From NCBI GenBank assembly GCA_039566865.1, contig CM076960.1:11384501-11448500 (forward strand): DNA of 64,000 nucleotides, written 5' to 3'. Below, one piece after another: positions 42,763-53,801 of the stretch (within the stretch, counting starts at the first letter, position 1; every line of letters starts with the position of its first letter). Made by a program: the position numbers and the translations under genes. This DNA comes from Aurelia coerulea. Its lineage: Eukaryota; Cnidaria; Scyphozoa; Semaeostomeae; Ulmaridae. Below the pieces are notes generated by a model. It made no database searches. It was given only the letters and a program-made list of their open reading frames with translations, and had not been told where the DNA came from.

Positions 42763-43480
42763 ATGGGTATCGATTTATCTCAGTGGAGACTCAAAATTGG
42801 AACATTTAATCACAATCATCATGTACATATTCAATCTGATTCAACCAATAAAGAAGAATTACACAATCAACCAAATAATCATCGGAAAACAACATCATTT
42901 AGCCTATGTATCCTTTCACTCTTATGTATATATTTCATCGCTATCTATCCGCTTTTATGCAATGACATCGAGACAAACCCTGGTCCCACTTCAATCTGCT
43001 CTCATCTCAACAACAACGAAAGATCTCTCTTCAATAAAATCAAACGGACAGAACTAAAATTAATTAAACACCAACACCACCTGGACTTTCTACAAATACA
43101 AGCCTCACAACGCACCGTACCGCTAGGTCTCATCCCAAAGCTTACACCACACGCATCTCTTAATCCCGAAATGAACAATCTTTGGCATCACAACACAATG
43201 ATTTTTGCACAATCTCAAATGAAACTCCTGATTTATCAACACCAACAAACAATTTTATCCATTCAACACGACGTACAAATCTTATGGCATCAGTTATCAT
43301 CCTCCCTCTGCAACTACGATTTATTTTTAAGTATACAACAAAACATTTCATTTTCCTGCTACAACCTTCGCCGCGAACTGCAATCAAGAAAATCAAGAAA
43401 AATAGAAAAACAAAATTCAAGACATCGAACACCTATTAAAATCCGTCATTATTCAAAAGTATCAAATTCAAATAACATAA
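42763..43480 (+). pseudogene. Penelope-like element N-terminal region with 2A-like signal
   Basis: Best start is the Met at 42763: MGIDLSQWRLKIGTF, which parallels the start of the LINE B/C ORF2 (MPVEINRWRATIGCF). A hydrophobic segment (FSLCILSLLCIYFIAIYPLL) comes next, then DIETNPGP (42964-42987), a 2A-like peptide. The frame continues through a Gln/His-rich region with coiled-coil character (NKIKRTELKLIKHQHHLDF, QMKLLIYQHQQTILSIQHD) to about 43410, where a one-base shift leads to KIQDIEHLLKSVIIQKY and a TAA at 43478. Downstream of that, in the RT frame, lies a hydrophobic stretch. The intact element probably encoded one polyprotein. Confidence 0.65.
42964..42987 (+). promoter_or_regulatory. 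2A-like ribosome-skipping signal in the Penelope-like element
   Basis: Encodes DIETNPGP, an exact fit to D-x-E-x-N-P-G-P. It lies about 67 codons after the presumed start and directly after a hydrophobic segment, the same arrangement as in LINE B. Confidence 0.8.
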
Positions 43481-43848
43481 GTCCTAGGCATCTGTATAAT
43501 AACAACACTAACCCTTACCGGTCTTTTAATCTCCATAGGCCTAACCGCATTCATCAACCAATCCAAAGTAATACCAGGTCTATCCATAATCACCAGCCTT
43601 ATCTTTATGATTTATCGCAGCACAGCCATAATTTTCATGCACATTCTTTTCCCATCTCTTATCATTTTTCATCTAATTCTTTCTCTCTCAGTCAAACTCC
43701 ATCTCCTCCAAGGCTTTCACCTGTTAACACTCCTAAACGTAAAACCACTTCCGTTCCAACACCAATTACAGGATCAAACATACACTACAGCCACTGCACA
43801 CGAAGACAATACCAAAAATAACAAACCAGAAACCGACCACAGAACTGA

Positions 43849-43884
<36 letters not shown>

Positions 43885-46333
43885 CGCTTCACAAAATGAC
43901 CTGACAAATAATGATTCTAACCATAGTAATGACAATAATGAAACACTTACAAGCAGCAGACTCAACGACGAAACACTGAACGAACAAAGGAAACCAAACG
44001 AACAAGACACACACAACCAAAATCACAACAACAAAACACGCAACAAACGGAAACAAAAGAGACCAAAACACTTAGAAACAGATACAGTCATCAACCTTTC
44101 TACAGTCGACCTTACAAACGCTGAATTATCACTTCTCTCACATGGACTTAACTTTTGCCCTACCCCACAGAAAATCGACTGGAACGAAATAAACGCTGAC
44201 CTAGCAGAATTCAAACGGAGACTGCGACTCAAGCATTACTTCCACGACAATACAGAAACTGAAGATGACAGCACTGACAGAGACACAGACAGAGACGCAG
44301 ACAAAATGACAAAAAGATACAAAAAGACTAGCAACTGGACACCACCAAGAAACTTAGACCCGTCACTAGACTCCTACATAGATAACGTCGAAGACAACAT
44401 AAACAACATACAACCCACACGCATATCAGACAACCTCACCAAAGACGAACGCACCGCACTGAAAACCTTATCCAAACGCACGGACATAATCATAAAACCG
44501 GCAGACAAAGGTTCAGGTACAGTTGTGATGGACAGACAAATGTACATAGACGAATGCAACAGACAACTGGACGACACTAACTTTTACGAAAAACACAACA
44601 AAGACATCACAAACAAAGTTACAATTACAGTAAAACAATACTTACAAAAAATGAAACAGGACGAACACATAGACAGCGATACATACAGTTACTTGACCCC
44701 ACGTGACCCAAAATGCTCTAGGTTCTACATACTACCCAAGCTACACAAAAACAGAGACAAACCCCCTGGCAGACCTATCGTCTCTGCCAATGGCCACCCT
44801 ACAGAACGCATCTCCGAATTCGTCAGTGACACCCTTAACCCTCTCGTCTTTAAACTTCCATCCTTCCTTAAAGACACAACTCACTTTCTTAATAAGCTCT
44901 CTAATATGGGCACCCTTCCCTCTAATTCGCTTCTCGTTACTTTAGATGTATCTTCACTCTATACTAACATACCCCACTTTGAAGGCGTTCAGGCTGCCAG
45001 GGAGTACCTTGACAAACGCACCACACAAAATCCTCCCACCCAAACCATCTGTGACCTTATAGACATCATTTTACGCAACAACAATTTTGAGTTTAACGGA
45101 CAGTTCTACTTACAGAAACACGGCACAGCTATGGGCACTCGCATGGCACCCCCATATGCAAATCTCTTTATGGGGGTCTTTGAAGAAAATGCCCTAAAAA
45201 ACGCACCTCACAAGCCCCTTGTTTGGTGGCGTTACATCGACGACATTTTTTTAATTTGGACTCACGGAGAGGAAAAACTCACAGAATTTATACGCACACT
45301 CAACAACATCCATCCCAACATCAAATTTACCAGTGACATATCTTCCACCAGCACACATTTCCTAGACGTCACAGTAATACTTAACGAAGACAACAGCATC
45401 TCGACAGACCTCTACGTCAAACCCACAGACACACACCAATACCTCCTCAGCACATCCGCCCACCCCAAACATACGAAAAAGTCCATACCATACAGCCTTG
45501 CACTACGATTACGACGCATTTGCTCCAACAATGACACTCTTAAGAAACGCACAAATCAACTGCTTACATACCTTACAAACAGAGGATACAAACGCAAACA
45601 CGTACGTAACGAAATACGGAAGGCTTCCAAAATAACGCGACAATCCAGCTTACAAACGAAACAGAAAAAACGTAACAACAGAACACCATTTGTGGTTACC
45701 TACCACCCTAGTGTACCACAATTAACGTCCATACTTAACAGCAACTTCCACATATTACAAAACTCGACAAACTGTAAGGAAGTCTTCCCAGACCCACCGA
45801 TACTAAGTAACCGCAGACCAAAAAACCTCAGGGAATACCTGGTGCGCGCCAAAATGAAAAATGACGCTACCACCACTCCCAGAGGAATATCTAAATGTCC
45901 ATCACGACGCGACTGCTACACATGCCAACACATACAAGACGGAACACACACAGTTACTTTCACAAACACCAACGAAACCTTCAACATAAGACAAAGCCTC
46001 GACTGCAACTCCACTAACGTCATATACTTACTACAATGCAAACGATGCTTACGCGACAAAAAGACTGACTGCCAATACATAGGACAAACAGGACGACGCA
46101 TAAGAGACAGACTCAACGAACACCGACGAGACATTATAAACAAACGTTCCGACACATCCGGGGTTGCAGAACACTTTTGTAAACCCAATCACTCCGTACA
46201 AGACTTACAACTACTACCGCTACTTAAGATACATGACACCAGAGAGAGTGTTAGACGAGCCAAGGAAAATTACTTCATTGACTTAGCGAACACTCTCTCA
46301 CCCAACGGACTGAACAGAACCACAGACCGCTAA
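43481..46333 (+). CDS. Penelope-like reverse transcriptase with C-terminal GIY-YIG endonuclease
   Basis: Open from 43481, first Met at 43607. The beginning is hydrophobic (GICIITTLTLTGLLISIG, IFMIYRSTAIIFMHIL), then low-complexity Asn/Asp. A conserved block (SHGLNFCPTP) opens the enzyme. RT motifs are IIIKPADKGSGTVVMD, FYILPKLHK and PPGRPIVSANGHPTE, LVTLDVSSLYTNIPH (motif A), GTAMGTRMAPPYANLFM, and WWRYIDDIFLIW (catalytic YIDD), then HFLDVTVIL. The C-terminal endonuclease reads NVIYLLQCKRC, QYIGQTGRRIRDRLNEHRRDI and FCKPNHSVQDL, preceded by a Cys-rich segment (CPSRRDCYTCQ). The frame is uninterrupted, so the catalytic part may still be functional. Confidence 0.9.
43855..43885 (+). repeat. AAC trinucleotide run inside the Penelope-like ORF
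   Basis: A run of AAC units encoding about 12 Asn in the low-complexity N-terminal part of the RT ORF. Confidence 0.8.
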
Positions 46334-46452
46334 CAAACACAGTTGTAAGTAACCTAATCTACTCACTCTCTTACCTTACCTATTCTCCTCACTATCCCCA
46401 TCATTATTATTATCATTATATCGCAGTTAGTTTCTAACATTGCATTTACATA

Positions 46453-46544
<92 letters not shown>

Positions 46545-46865
46545 CATCATCATATTATTATTATTATCACCATCAGCATTATTATTATCATTATTATCTT
46601 GATTAGCATCATCATCATTTTACTACATACATTACATAACCGTTATAAACCTAACCCATATAACCTCTGCGTAGCCATCATATCTAACCAATCACGTGTT
46701 ACTTCTCCTTTTCAAATCGCTGTACATATTCAAATTTTTATTATAACTGTCACATTACAGCCCTGAAGAAGTCCTGCATGGCAGGACGAAATATTGGCAA
46801 AAATTAAATTAATCGTATTTGCTGTTGTTTTTTGTCGTGTTGCGGTGTTTCTGCCTTTAAATTTA
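46048..46865 (+). repeat. 3' pseudo-LTR of the Penelope-like element
   Basis: Includes the last ~95 codons of the ORF, the UTR, a long ATT microsatellite (46455-46545) and the second hammerhead-like core. Ends at TTTAAATTTA before the second copy of ATGGYAAGAACC. Confidence 0.85.
46763..46791 (+). ncRNA. Hammerhead-ribozyme-like core in the 3' pseudo-LTR
   Basis: Identical to 42507-42535. Lies 430 bases after the ORF stop. Confidence 0.6.
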
Positions 46866-47213
46866 ATGGTAAGAACCCCTAAATTTCCTTGTGGCATCTG
46901 CCACAAAAATGTTATCAAGAAGGGCATTCTCTGCAGTATGTGCAATTGTTGGATTCACATAAAATGTAATGATATATCCGCTTCAGAATATGAGGCACTT
47001 TCTAATGAACCTGATGATGTCCCTTGGTTTTGTTTTAACTGTACAACAAAATACCATGAGCATATTTTTCCCTTTGGTTCAATCGAAAATGAAACACTAT
47101 CAAACCTTTTTGATTATGATAAACCCTCAGTCACTGATTCTTTGCCATCATTTGAAATCACCTCACGTCTTAACAACTTGCCTAACCTGCAAGACTATGA
47201 TATTGATGATTAA
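46866..47213 (+). pseudogene. LINE E ORF2 N-terminus: PHD finger
   Basis: MVRTPKFPCGICHKNV, GILCSMCNCWIHIKCN and PWFCFNC give the Cys4-His-Cys3 spacing of a PHD zinc finger, here at the N-terminus of a LINE polyprotein. The start codon is part of the Penelope target duplication. The text runs on to NLPNLQDYDIDD and a stop at the edge of a LINE 3' fragment; the endonuclease part of the same ORF resumes at 47758. Confidence 0.75.
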
Positions 47214-47216
47214 CGA

Positions 47217-47757
47217 GAATGATTTCGGTTTTCCCCTGGAGCAATCTAAATCGGTGCCAATCCATGTAAGAAACCTACAGTTGCTCATGACTGAAATTTA
47301 TAAAACAAAATGCGGTCTGAATCCACCATTCATGAAGGATATTTTCATGCAATGCAATATTAGGTACTGCCCAAGGCATGGTAATGACGCTCAACTGCCA
47401 AAAGTATGAATTACGGCCTTTGGAGTAGAGTCCATTACTTACCTTGGAAATAAACTGTGGCAGCATTTACCGCAAGAACTAAAACAATTAAACAGCCTTC
47501 CTATGTTCAAAAAACGAATTAGATGTTGGAATGGTGGAACATGCAACTGTAGGCTTTGCAAAGTATATATCCCGCAAGTTGGGTTTCTAACATGATAGAT
47601 TTTAACTCTGATTTGTCCTGTAATATATATTACTTTTTTGTTTTATTGTAAATTATGTACGTATATTGTAAATAGTAAGCCTTCATTAGCTGCAATTTAG
47701 CTATTCATTTTTTAGCCTACTTTAAATAGATATTTAATAATAATAATAATAATAATA
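47217..47757 (+). mobile_element. LINE 3' fragment inserted inside LINE E ORF2
   Basis: Encodes the C-terminal end of another LINE: VPIHVRNLQLLMTEIYK, NPPFMKDIF, then after a TGA (47407-47409) FGVESITYLGNKLWQHLP and CRLCKVYIPQVGFL, followed by a 3' UTR and an AAT tail (47737-47758). LINE J (55.3 kb) shows the same C-terminal features (FMKDIF, IWNCLPNELK). Confidence 0.7.
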
Positions 47758-49890
47758 ATGAACATTTGCCTTCTAATGTTGATTCTAGTTATCATACTAT
47801 TCAAGATTTATCTACTTCTAACACTTCCCGCAATGATCTTTCCTTCTTACATATGAATATACGAAGTCTTTCCTGTCATTTTGATGATCTTCAAACTTTG
47901 CTCTCCAACCTAAATATTAGTTTTGACGTTGTTGCTGTTTCTGAAACCTGGGATTCATTTGAAAGACCATTGAGTACTAATGTTACAATTCCTGGTTACA
48001 CTTTTCTCTCCTCAAAATCTCAAAGTCAAAATGGTGGTGTTGGTCTTTATATTAAAACCTGTTTGGGTCCTGTTCCAAGGCCTGAATTAAACAGTGACAG
48101 TGATGAATATGAGACAGTATGGGCTGAAATTGAAACTTCTAAGGAAAGAAATATACTGATTTGCTGTTCATATCGCCACCCACGTACTGAAATTACGAAT
48201 TTCACTGACTATATTCAAAGCACTTTATCTGTTGCAAATAAGCAGGTGTTTATCTTAGGTGACTTTAACATCAACTTACTAAACTATGACTCTCATACTC
48301 CTACCTCTGACTTTATCAGTCTTCTCCTTTCTCAACACTTCCTCCCTTTCATCATCCATCCAACACGAGTATCTGACCATTCTTCTACCATTATAGATAA
48401 TATTTTTTCAAATGTTTGCAATTTTGATACCAAAAGTGGCAACATCATGACACAAATTGCAGATCATTTTCAACAGTTTTTGATTGTTAAAAAAGCAGGT
48501 ATCACAAACAAAACCTTGTCATACTATAAGCATGATTACTCAAAATTTGATGAAGAACGTTTCCTTGCAGACTTCAACAACCTTAACTTTGAATACTTAA
48601 ATGACAGTCAAACTGATGTGAACGCTAAATTCAATAGATTTCTTGCCAATCTTGATGAAATTATCAGGAGACATGCTCCGTTAAAGAAACTAACTAAAAG
48701 GGACTTAAAATTAAGAAACAAGCCATGGATTCACAGTAGAATCCAAAAAATGATGCGCCTACGGGATAATATTCTCAAAAATCTTAAGAAAAAACCTGAT
48801 ACTGAAAAAAGCCTTCTTTATAAAAAGTTTAGAAACAGAATTGCCATAGAGCATAAGGCAAGCAAAGTCAATTATTTTCATAACTATTTCAATGAAAACA
48901 GTAATAACATGAAGCTTCTGTGGACTGGTATAAAGTCAATCATTAGCATTAAAAATTCTCAGGTAAATGTCATAAACAAACTCAAGGATTCAAATGGTAA
49001 TCTAATAACTGATCCAGCAACTATGGCTACTATCGTTAATGAGTTTTTTGTCAATGTAGCAGATGGTGTTACAAAAAGAATACCTAGGTCACCAAAATCC
49101 CCCTTAGACTACCTTAAGAATGAAAATCCCAGCTCATTTTTCATTACTCCTTCAGCCCCATATGAAATATCAGATGTAATAAATGTCCTAAAAACTGGTA
49201 AATCTATAGGTCCCAATAGTATACCCATAAAATTATTAAAAACATTATCTCCTTATATCTCTTCTCCTCTATCCCAAATCATCAATGAGTCTTTCCATTC
49301 TGGCATTCTTCCTGAAAAAATGCAACATGCAAAGGTCATACCATTATTAAAAAAGGCTGTCCTGTAACAGTTTCCAACTATAGACCAATATCTCTCTTGT
49401 CTGTTTTCAGTAAAATTACAGAGAAATTGATGTACAAGCGTTTATACAATTTCTTGGAGGTTCACAAAATCCTCTACAATCTTCAGTTTGGTTTTCGTGC
49501 TTCTCATTCAATAAATCACGCTTTGATTAGTCTAACAGAATCTACCAAAAATAGTCTAGATAATAAACGTTTTGGATGTGGAATCTTTATGACCTACAAA
49601 AAGCTTTTGATACAGTCAATCACCAGATTCTCCTCAATAAACTTAAACATTATGGTATAAGAGGTACAGCTCTAGCATGGTTCAGCTCCTATCTTAGCAA
49701 CAGAAGTCAGTATGTATCTGTAAATGGCCACAACTCTAGTCACCTCAATGTTAGCTGTGGTGTTCCCCTGGGGTCTGTCCTTGGTCCACTTCTTTTCCTT
49801 ATCTACATAAATGATCTTCCAAACTCATCTAAAAAATCATCCTTTTATCTCTTTGCTGATGACACTAACATCTACATTGAATCAAGATAG
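47758..49890 (+). pseudogene. LINE E ORF2: APE endonuclease and partial reverse transcriptase
   Basis: FLHMNIRSLSCHFDDL, VVAVSETWDSF (catalytic Glu), GGVGLYIK, CCSYRHPRTEI, LGDFNINLL, and IDNIFSN, with IADHFQQF as the Asp-His end: an APE-type endonuclease. RT follows with TGKSIGPNSIPIKLLK and HAKVIPLLKK, a frame change at about 49360 (A-run), NYRPISLLSVFSKI, QFGFRASHSINHAL, a second frame change near 49590, DLQKAFDTVNHQIL (motif A), GVPLGSVLGPLLFLIYINDL and LFADDTNIYIES (catalytic FADD). The rest of ORF2 is absent after 49890; the reading frame begins at TTG only because the upstream part is displaced. Confidence 0.8.
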
Positions 49891-50868
49891 GCACTAAATC
49901 CTTACTGGCTGACAAAATTGACACGTGACACGCCCTAAACCAATCAAATAGAACCGACAACCAACCGGGAAATTTGAAATGTCAGATTTTAGGCCACTTT
50001 TTTGGATTTTAGGCCGCTTTTGGACGATTTTATTACCCTTCACAAAAATATAAATCGACAGAAGGAGCATGAAGAGTTTAAAAAAATTTCTTCAAAGACC
50101 TGTTCCCAATACTCTAATACACAGTTAATCATCGTCGCTACAAATTATTTCAAAATTTGGAGAAATGTCAAGTTTTGAATTTGACCTCATTGACCTCACT
50201 GTGGCTTGCCATTGTAAAGATCTCAGTAATGGGTGAAACGTGTGCACAATGAGAATAGATACTTTGCTTCGCAGGTCTTATTCTGTGTGTTTAAGTATCT
50301 CCAAAACTCCTCAAAAGATGACAAATTTAGAGCAGTATCTGGATCTTTTTTCAGTTTTAAATTAACATAGATACATCAAAGAATTAATGCTGAGGGGTAG
50401 GATGAACAACAGGAAAAGTGAACTTTACGGGCTTAACAAAACACAGCACCGTCGTTATGAATTAGAGACGAATTTAACAGGTAAATACTTTTCTATCGTG
50501 CAAGAAGAGGACCACAAACTGAAAATGTGAACATACAATTCCAATGAACTTTGAATCAGTAACAAACATATGACTTTGCCACGCTCAAGAATAAGAAGAG
50601 CTGTAACATCCAACGTGGCCAGAACAGACGATTTCGTGATATCCTCTTCGATAACCAAACCCTTGCTCCCAATACTTTATCTAACTCTGCTCTCATCTTT
50701 ACGAGATTGTAAGAATGGGAATCGGCAATTACATTGGCCAAAACCTCTTATAAATTCATCAATCGTTTGCCTTGCTTTTGGTGCAAGAAATGGCTATCGT
50801 TTCATCCTCAGTGTAGCAGGTACATGAAATAGATTTGAAATGTTGGATTCAATGCACGTAAGAATAAG
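49891..50868. other. About 1 kb of unexplained sequence within LINE E
   Basis: Replaces the expected end of ORF2 after the FADD motif. No coding region or matching repeat was identified. It may be a deletion filled by foreign DNA or a further insertion. Confidence 0.45.
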
Positions 50869-50921
50869 TTAGGGGGTGCTCTCTCCTCGATTAGTTTACC
50901 TACTGAGAGAGCTCCTCCTAA
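50869..50921. repeat. Short palindromic element, copy 2
   Basis: TTAGGGGGTGCTCTCTC and GAGAGAGCTCCTCCTAA pair along 17 positions with one mismatch and one G-T, around a 19-base loop shared with the copy at 24920-24979. Confidence 0.65.
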
Positions 50922-51056
50922 AGAAATTCCTCCCCCATACAAAAATATATGTGTATAATCCTATTAGTTATGTTTTATTTCCTTTTTAATTGATAATTTG
51001 TTAGTTGTATGTTGTTTTAAAGAGATTTTTGTATGTAGTGGAATTTTGAAATTAAA

Positions 51057-51131
51057 CTGAACTGAACTGAAAACTGAACTGAACTGAACTGAACTGAACT
51101 GAACTGAACTGAACTGAACTGAACTGAACTG
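51057..51131 (+). repeat. (GAACT)n pentamer tail
   Basis: About 14 units of CTGAA/GAACT, one interrupted, ending directly at the TTTAATC duplication. Best read as the 3' microsatellite tail of LINE E. Confidence 0.8.
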
Positions 51132-52912
51132 TTTAATCCTGATCCACGAAAACAAGCTGTCGAACTCATATTTTCAAGGAAAAAGACTAAAGCTGATCAT
51201 CCAGAAATTCTTTTCAACAAAATGCCAGTAATGAGAGAAGATAAACATAAACACTTAGGAATTATACTAGAATAAAAGTTGTCTTCTTCTGCCCATATCA
51301 GATCAGCTATCTTCAAATCAAGGAAGGGTATTGGCTTGCTGAAATATCTCTCCAAATATCTGCCCAGGCATACTCTGAATGAGTTATAGAAGCTCTATGT
51401 AAGACCTCATCTTGACTACGGGGATTTTTTTACCATATTCCGGCGAAAGTATGCCAGTTCAGTGGTAGCATCATTTTACCGAGCTTGATGGAAAACTTAG
51501 GGTCTGTCCAGTATTCTGCTGTGCGAGCAATTACGGGAACATGGAGAGGAACATTACGAGAAAAGCTTTACACAGAACTTGGCTCGGAATCACTAAGCTG
51601 CCGAAGATGGAGCAGACACCTTACTTTGTTCTACAAGATCCTTAATAATCTAACTCCAGTTTATACTAAGGATCCAATCCCACCACTTCAACAGTTACAT
51701 TACTCTCTTCGCAACTAGGATGTTGTTGGGCGAATAAAGGCCAGAACAGAAAAATTTAAGTCTAGTTTTTATCCTCATTGCTTATCTAAATCTAACGAAC
51801 TTGATCCTGAGATTAGACTTGCACCGTCTGTTGTTGTTTTTAAGAAGAAACTTTTATCAATATTAGACCCCCTGTAAGATCTATCTTTGGTATTCATGAC
51901 CCAACAGGTCTATCCTATCTCACTCAACTCAGGGTTGGTCTCAGCAAATTAAACCTTCACAAATTCAACCACAATTTTAGGGATACCATAAATCCAATGT
52001 GCCCTACAAACGATGGTATCGAGGATACAGAACACTTTGTGTTGCTTTGCCCTCCCTTTGCAGTACCACGCAGAGATCTTCTCACTGGATTTTTTGCTTT
52101 ATTACCACCATTTGGATATACTTATCTCCAAAATAACGTTCTATTGCAAATTTTATTGTATGGTGATAAAAATATTCCCAACGAACTCAATAAAAATATA
52201 CTCCTACTAACTTTAAAATTTATCCACAAATCTTTTCGACTTGATTAGAAAATTCACACTACGTTATAAGCCACACAATCACAACCACCATGTCTCATTT
52301 AATTAAATGCGTTCTTCTTTTCTTTGCTTCTATTTTGTTCTTCTTTTTGTTGTATGTTAAACGTCTGTCTCGAATTAGATGCCATGCAATATCTGCGACA
52401 ATGTCTAACTACCCATCCAATCACTTAAAGAGCCACTGCTAACCATGATCGTTTGTGGCGCCAAGGCCGACTTTCGTATTATCTGAAAGTCGTTTCTGGT
52501 CTAAATTCTCTTTGCCTTAACGTAGACAAAAGCATAGAGTTCAAAAGTTGATATTTCCCTTTCTCCAATTTCAAAAGGTCCTTTGCAACGGACATACCCC
52601 GCATACCTCGCACGTGCCATCTCTAGTTGCACAGCAAAGAATGCTCGCAAAGCCTCTATGTTAGCAGAGGGTCTTTAAATTGTTTCGATCGCAGACATTT
52701 CCCGTGGCATGTAATTTGAGACAGACTTTAGCTTTAGTTTTAGACTTTAGTTTTATTCTCTAGTTTTAATCTCTATGTCAAAATGGCTACGGGGTAGTCA
52801 TAGCCTTTTGCTCCTCGTTGTATCGTTCCAGTAGTATTGTATCGTTGTATAGTAATTTTGTAAAGTACTGTAGCTTGTAAATCTATATTGTAATTTTTAA
52901 ATGAGATGTACA
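51132..52912 (+). mobile_element. LINE copy D: 3' half of the C/D element
   Basis: Starts at F-N-P-D-P-R-K-Q, exactly where copy C stops, and runs through the C-terminal region and the family 3' UTR (ACGGGGTAGTCAT near 52790-52800) to about 52912. Multiple stops (for example near 51272, 51387 and 51717) and frame changes. The end carries MCPTNDGIEDTEHFVLLCP (51997-52050) as in copies A and B. Confidence 0.8.
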
Positions 52913-52974
52913 CAAAAATAGAGACGATTTGAAGTTCTTTAATTCTTTTATTTCATTCTTCTACTCTCGACGCG

Positions 52975-52998
52975 TTTCGACTCTGTGGTCATCGTCAG
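52975..52998 (-). ncRNA. Hammerhead-like core in the second Penelope-like fragment
   Basis: On the minus strand CTGACGA, a weak hairpin (GAC...GTC), then GAAA, followed by CGCGTCG. It fits the C-U-G-A-N-G-A / G-A-A-A pattern but with a poorer stem II than the copies at 42.5 and 46.8 kb. Confidence 0.4.
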
Positions 52999-53216
52999 GA
53001 GAATGAATTTTTACAAGTGTGTTGCCTTTTTTAGCCGTTTTAGTGGCCACGTGACATAAATGAGGTCACGTGGCCTTAAAAGGGTCACGTGACGCCAAAA
53101 TAAGGCGTCATATGAATGTTAAATGTTACGTTGTATTTGTAGAAATTGATAGGCCACAGGGGAACAAAATTGCATAATTTTGTGAACGGAAAAAAGTGGC
53201 CTAACCATGGAGATTT

Positions 53217-53801
53217 TTATGATTTATAGTTGTCGGGGTGGTTAAGTTTATTGTTCAGTCCTTTAGGGGAAAGAGTCTGCAGTCGTTTAATCCAGCTGTC
53301 TTCGTGTGTTTCTAATAAATGTGTCATATTTTGGACGTTTTCTTTTTCGATCTTCTCGATTATTATGAATCTTGCGTCTCTTTCGAAGACGTGATTTTGC
53401 TCATGTTTTTCTACCGGAAGGAATTGCGCTGATTTTACACGAGAACGGTAATTATTAAGTCTGTAGTTGAAAGGCCATTCTGATTTGCCGACAAAGCGGG
53501 TGCATTCAAGGAGATATATTACGTTCATGCTTTTGCAGTTAGATTCGTGAAAGATTTTATAGGTTTTGTGGGTATTTACGCTAGTAAATGAATTAGTTTT
53601 AATGACATGGTTGCAGCATAGGCTTCTTTTGGTATTACATGGTGAGCAGTATTTAATTGTTCTTTTGTTGGCTTTTTTTCTTTTAACTTTGTTATTGATG
53701 ATAGTGTTGCTGCCAATTATTTCTCTCAGGTTCTTTCGACGAAATTTTTTAAATGAATATAAAAAAAATCCATTTCTCTTCCTTATAACCACACCAAGCA
53801 A
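53217..53801 (-). pseudogene. Penelope-like GIY-YIG endonuclease fragment
   Basis: 194 codons. A Cys-rich segment (YCSPCNTKRSLCCNH) precedes NVIYLLECTRFVGKSEWPFNYRLNNYRS, the GIY-YIG core; the usual Y-V-G-K-T appears as FVGKSE. The end reads HEDSWIKRLQTLSPKGLNNKLN, where P-x-G-L-N is the usual terminus. No RT remains upstream. Confidence 0.75.

Larger units (their letters stand above)
40373..46865 (+). mobile_element. Penelope-like element with two pseudo-LTRs
   Basis: Layout: 5' pseudo-LTR (40373-42609, interrupted), unique body (42610-46047), 3' pseudo-LTR (46048-46865, 818 bp). Both repeats start CTTACGCGACAAAAAGACTG and end GCCTTTAAATTTA. Such partial tandem copies are the usual structure of Penelope-like elements. 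The two copies are almost identical, so insertion is recent. Confidence 0.85.
39240..51131 (+). mobile_element. LINE E (ORF1 + PHD-APE-RT ORF2) with nested insertions
   Basis: Bounded by TTTAATC duplications and ending in a (GAACT)n tail. The order is a leader with AAGATGGCGGACGG, ORF1 (39401-40258), ORF2 start codon at 40362, Penelope insertion, PHD finger (46866-47213), LINE 3' fragment insertion, endonuclease and RT (47758-49890), an unexplained 1-kb segment lacking the rest of ORF2, and the 3' end (about 50930-51131). Confidence 0.7.

Noticed and set aside
42988..43821. Frame-1 continuation to 43821 as the true end of the Penelope leader protein
   Set aside because: After about 43410 the frame is only His/Asn/Ser-rich noise, while the adjacent frame continues a plausible protein into the RT.
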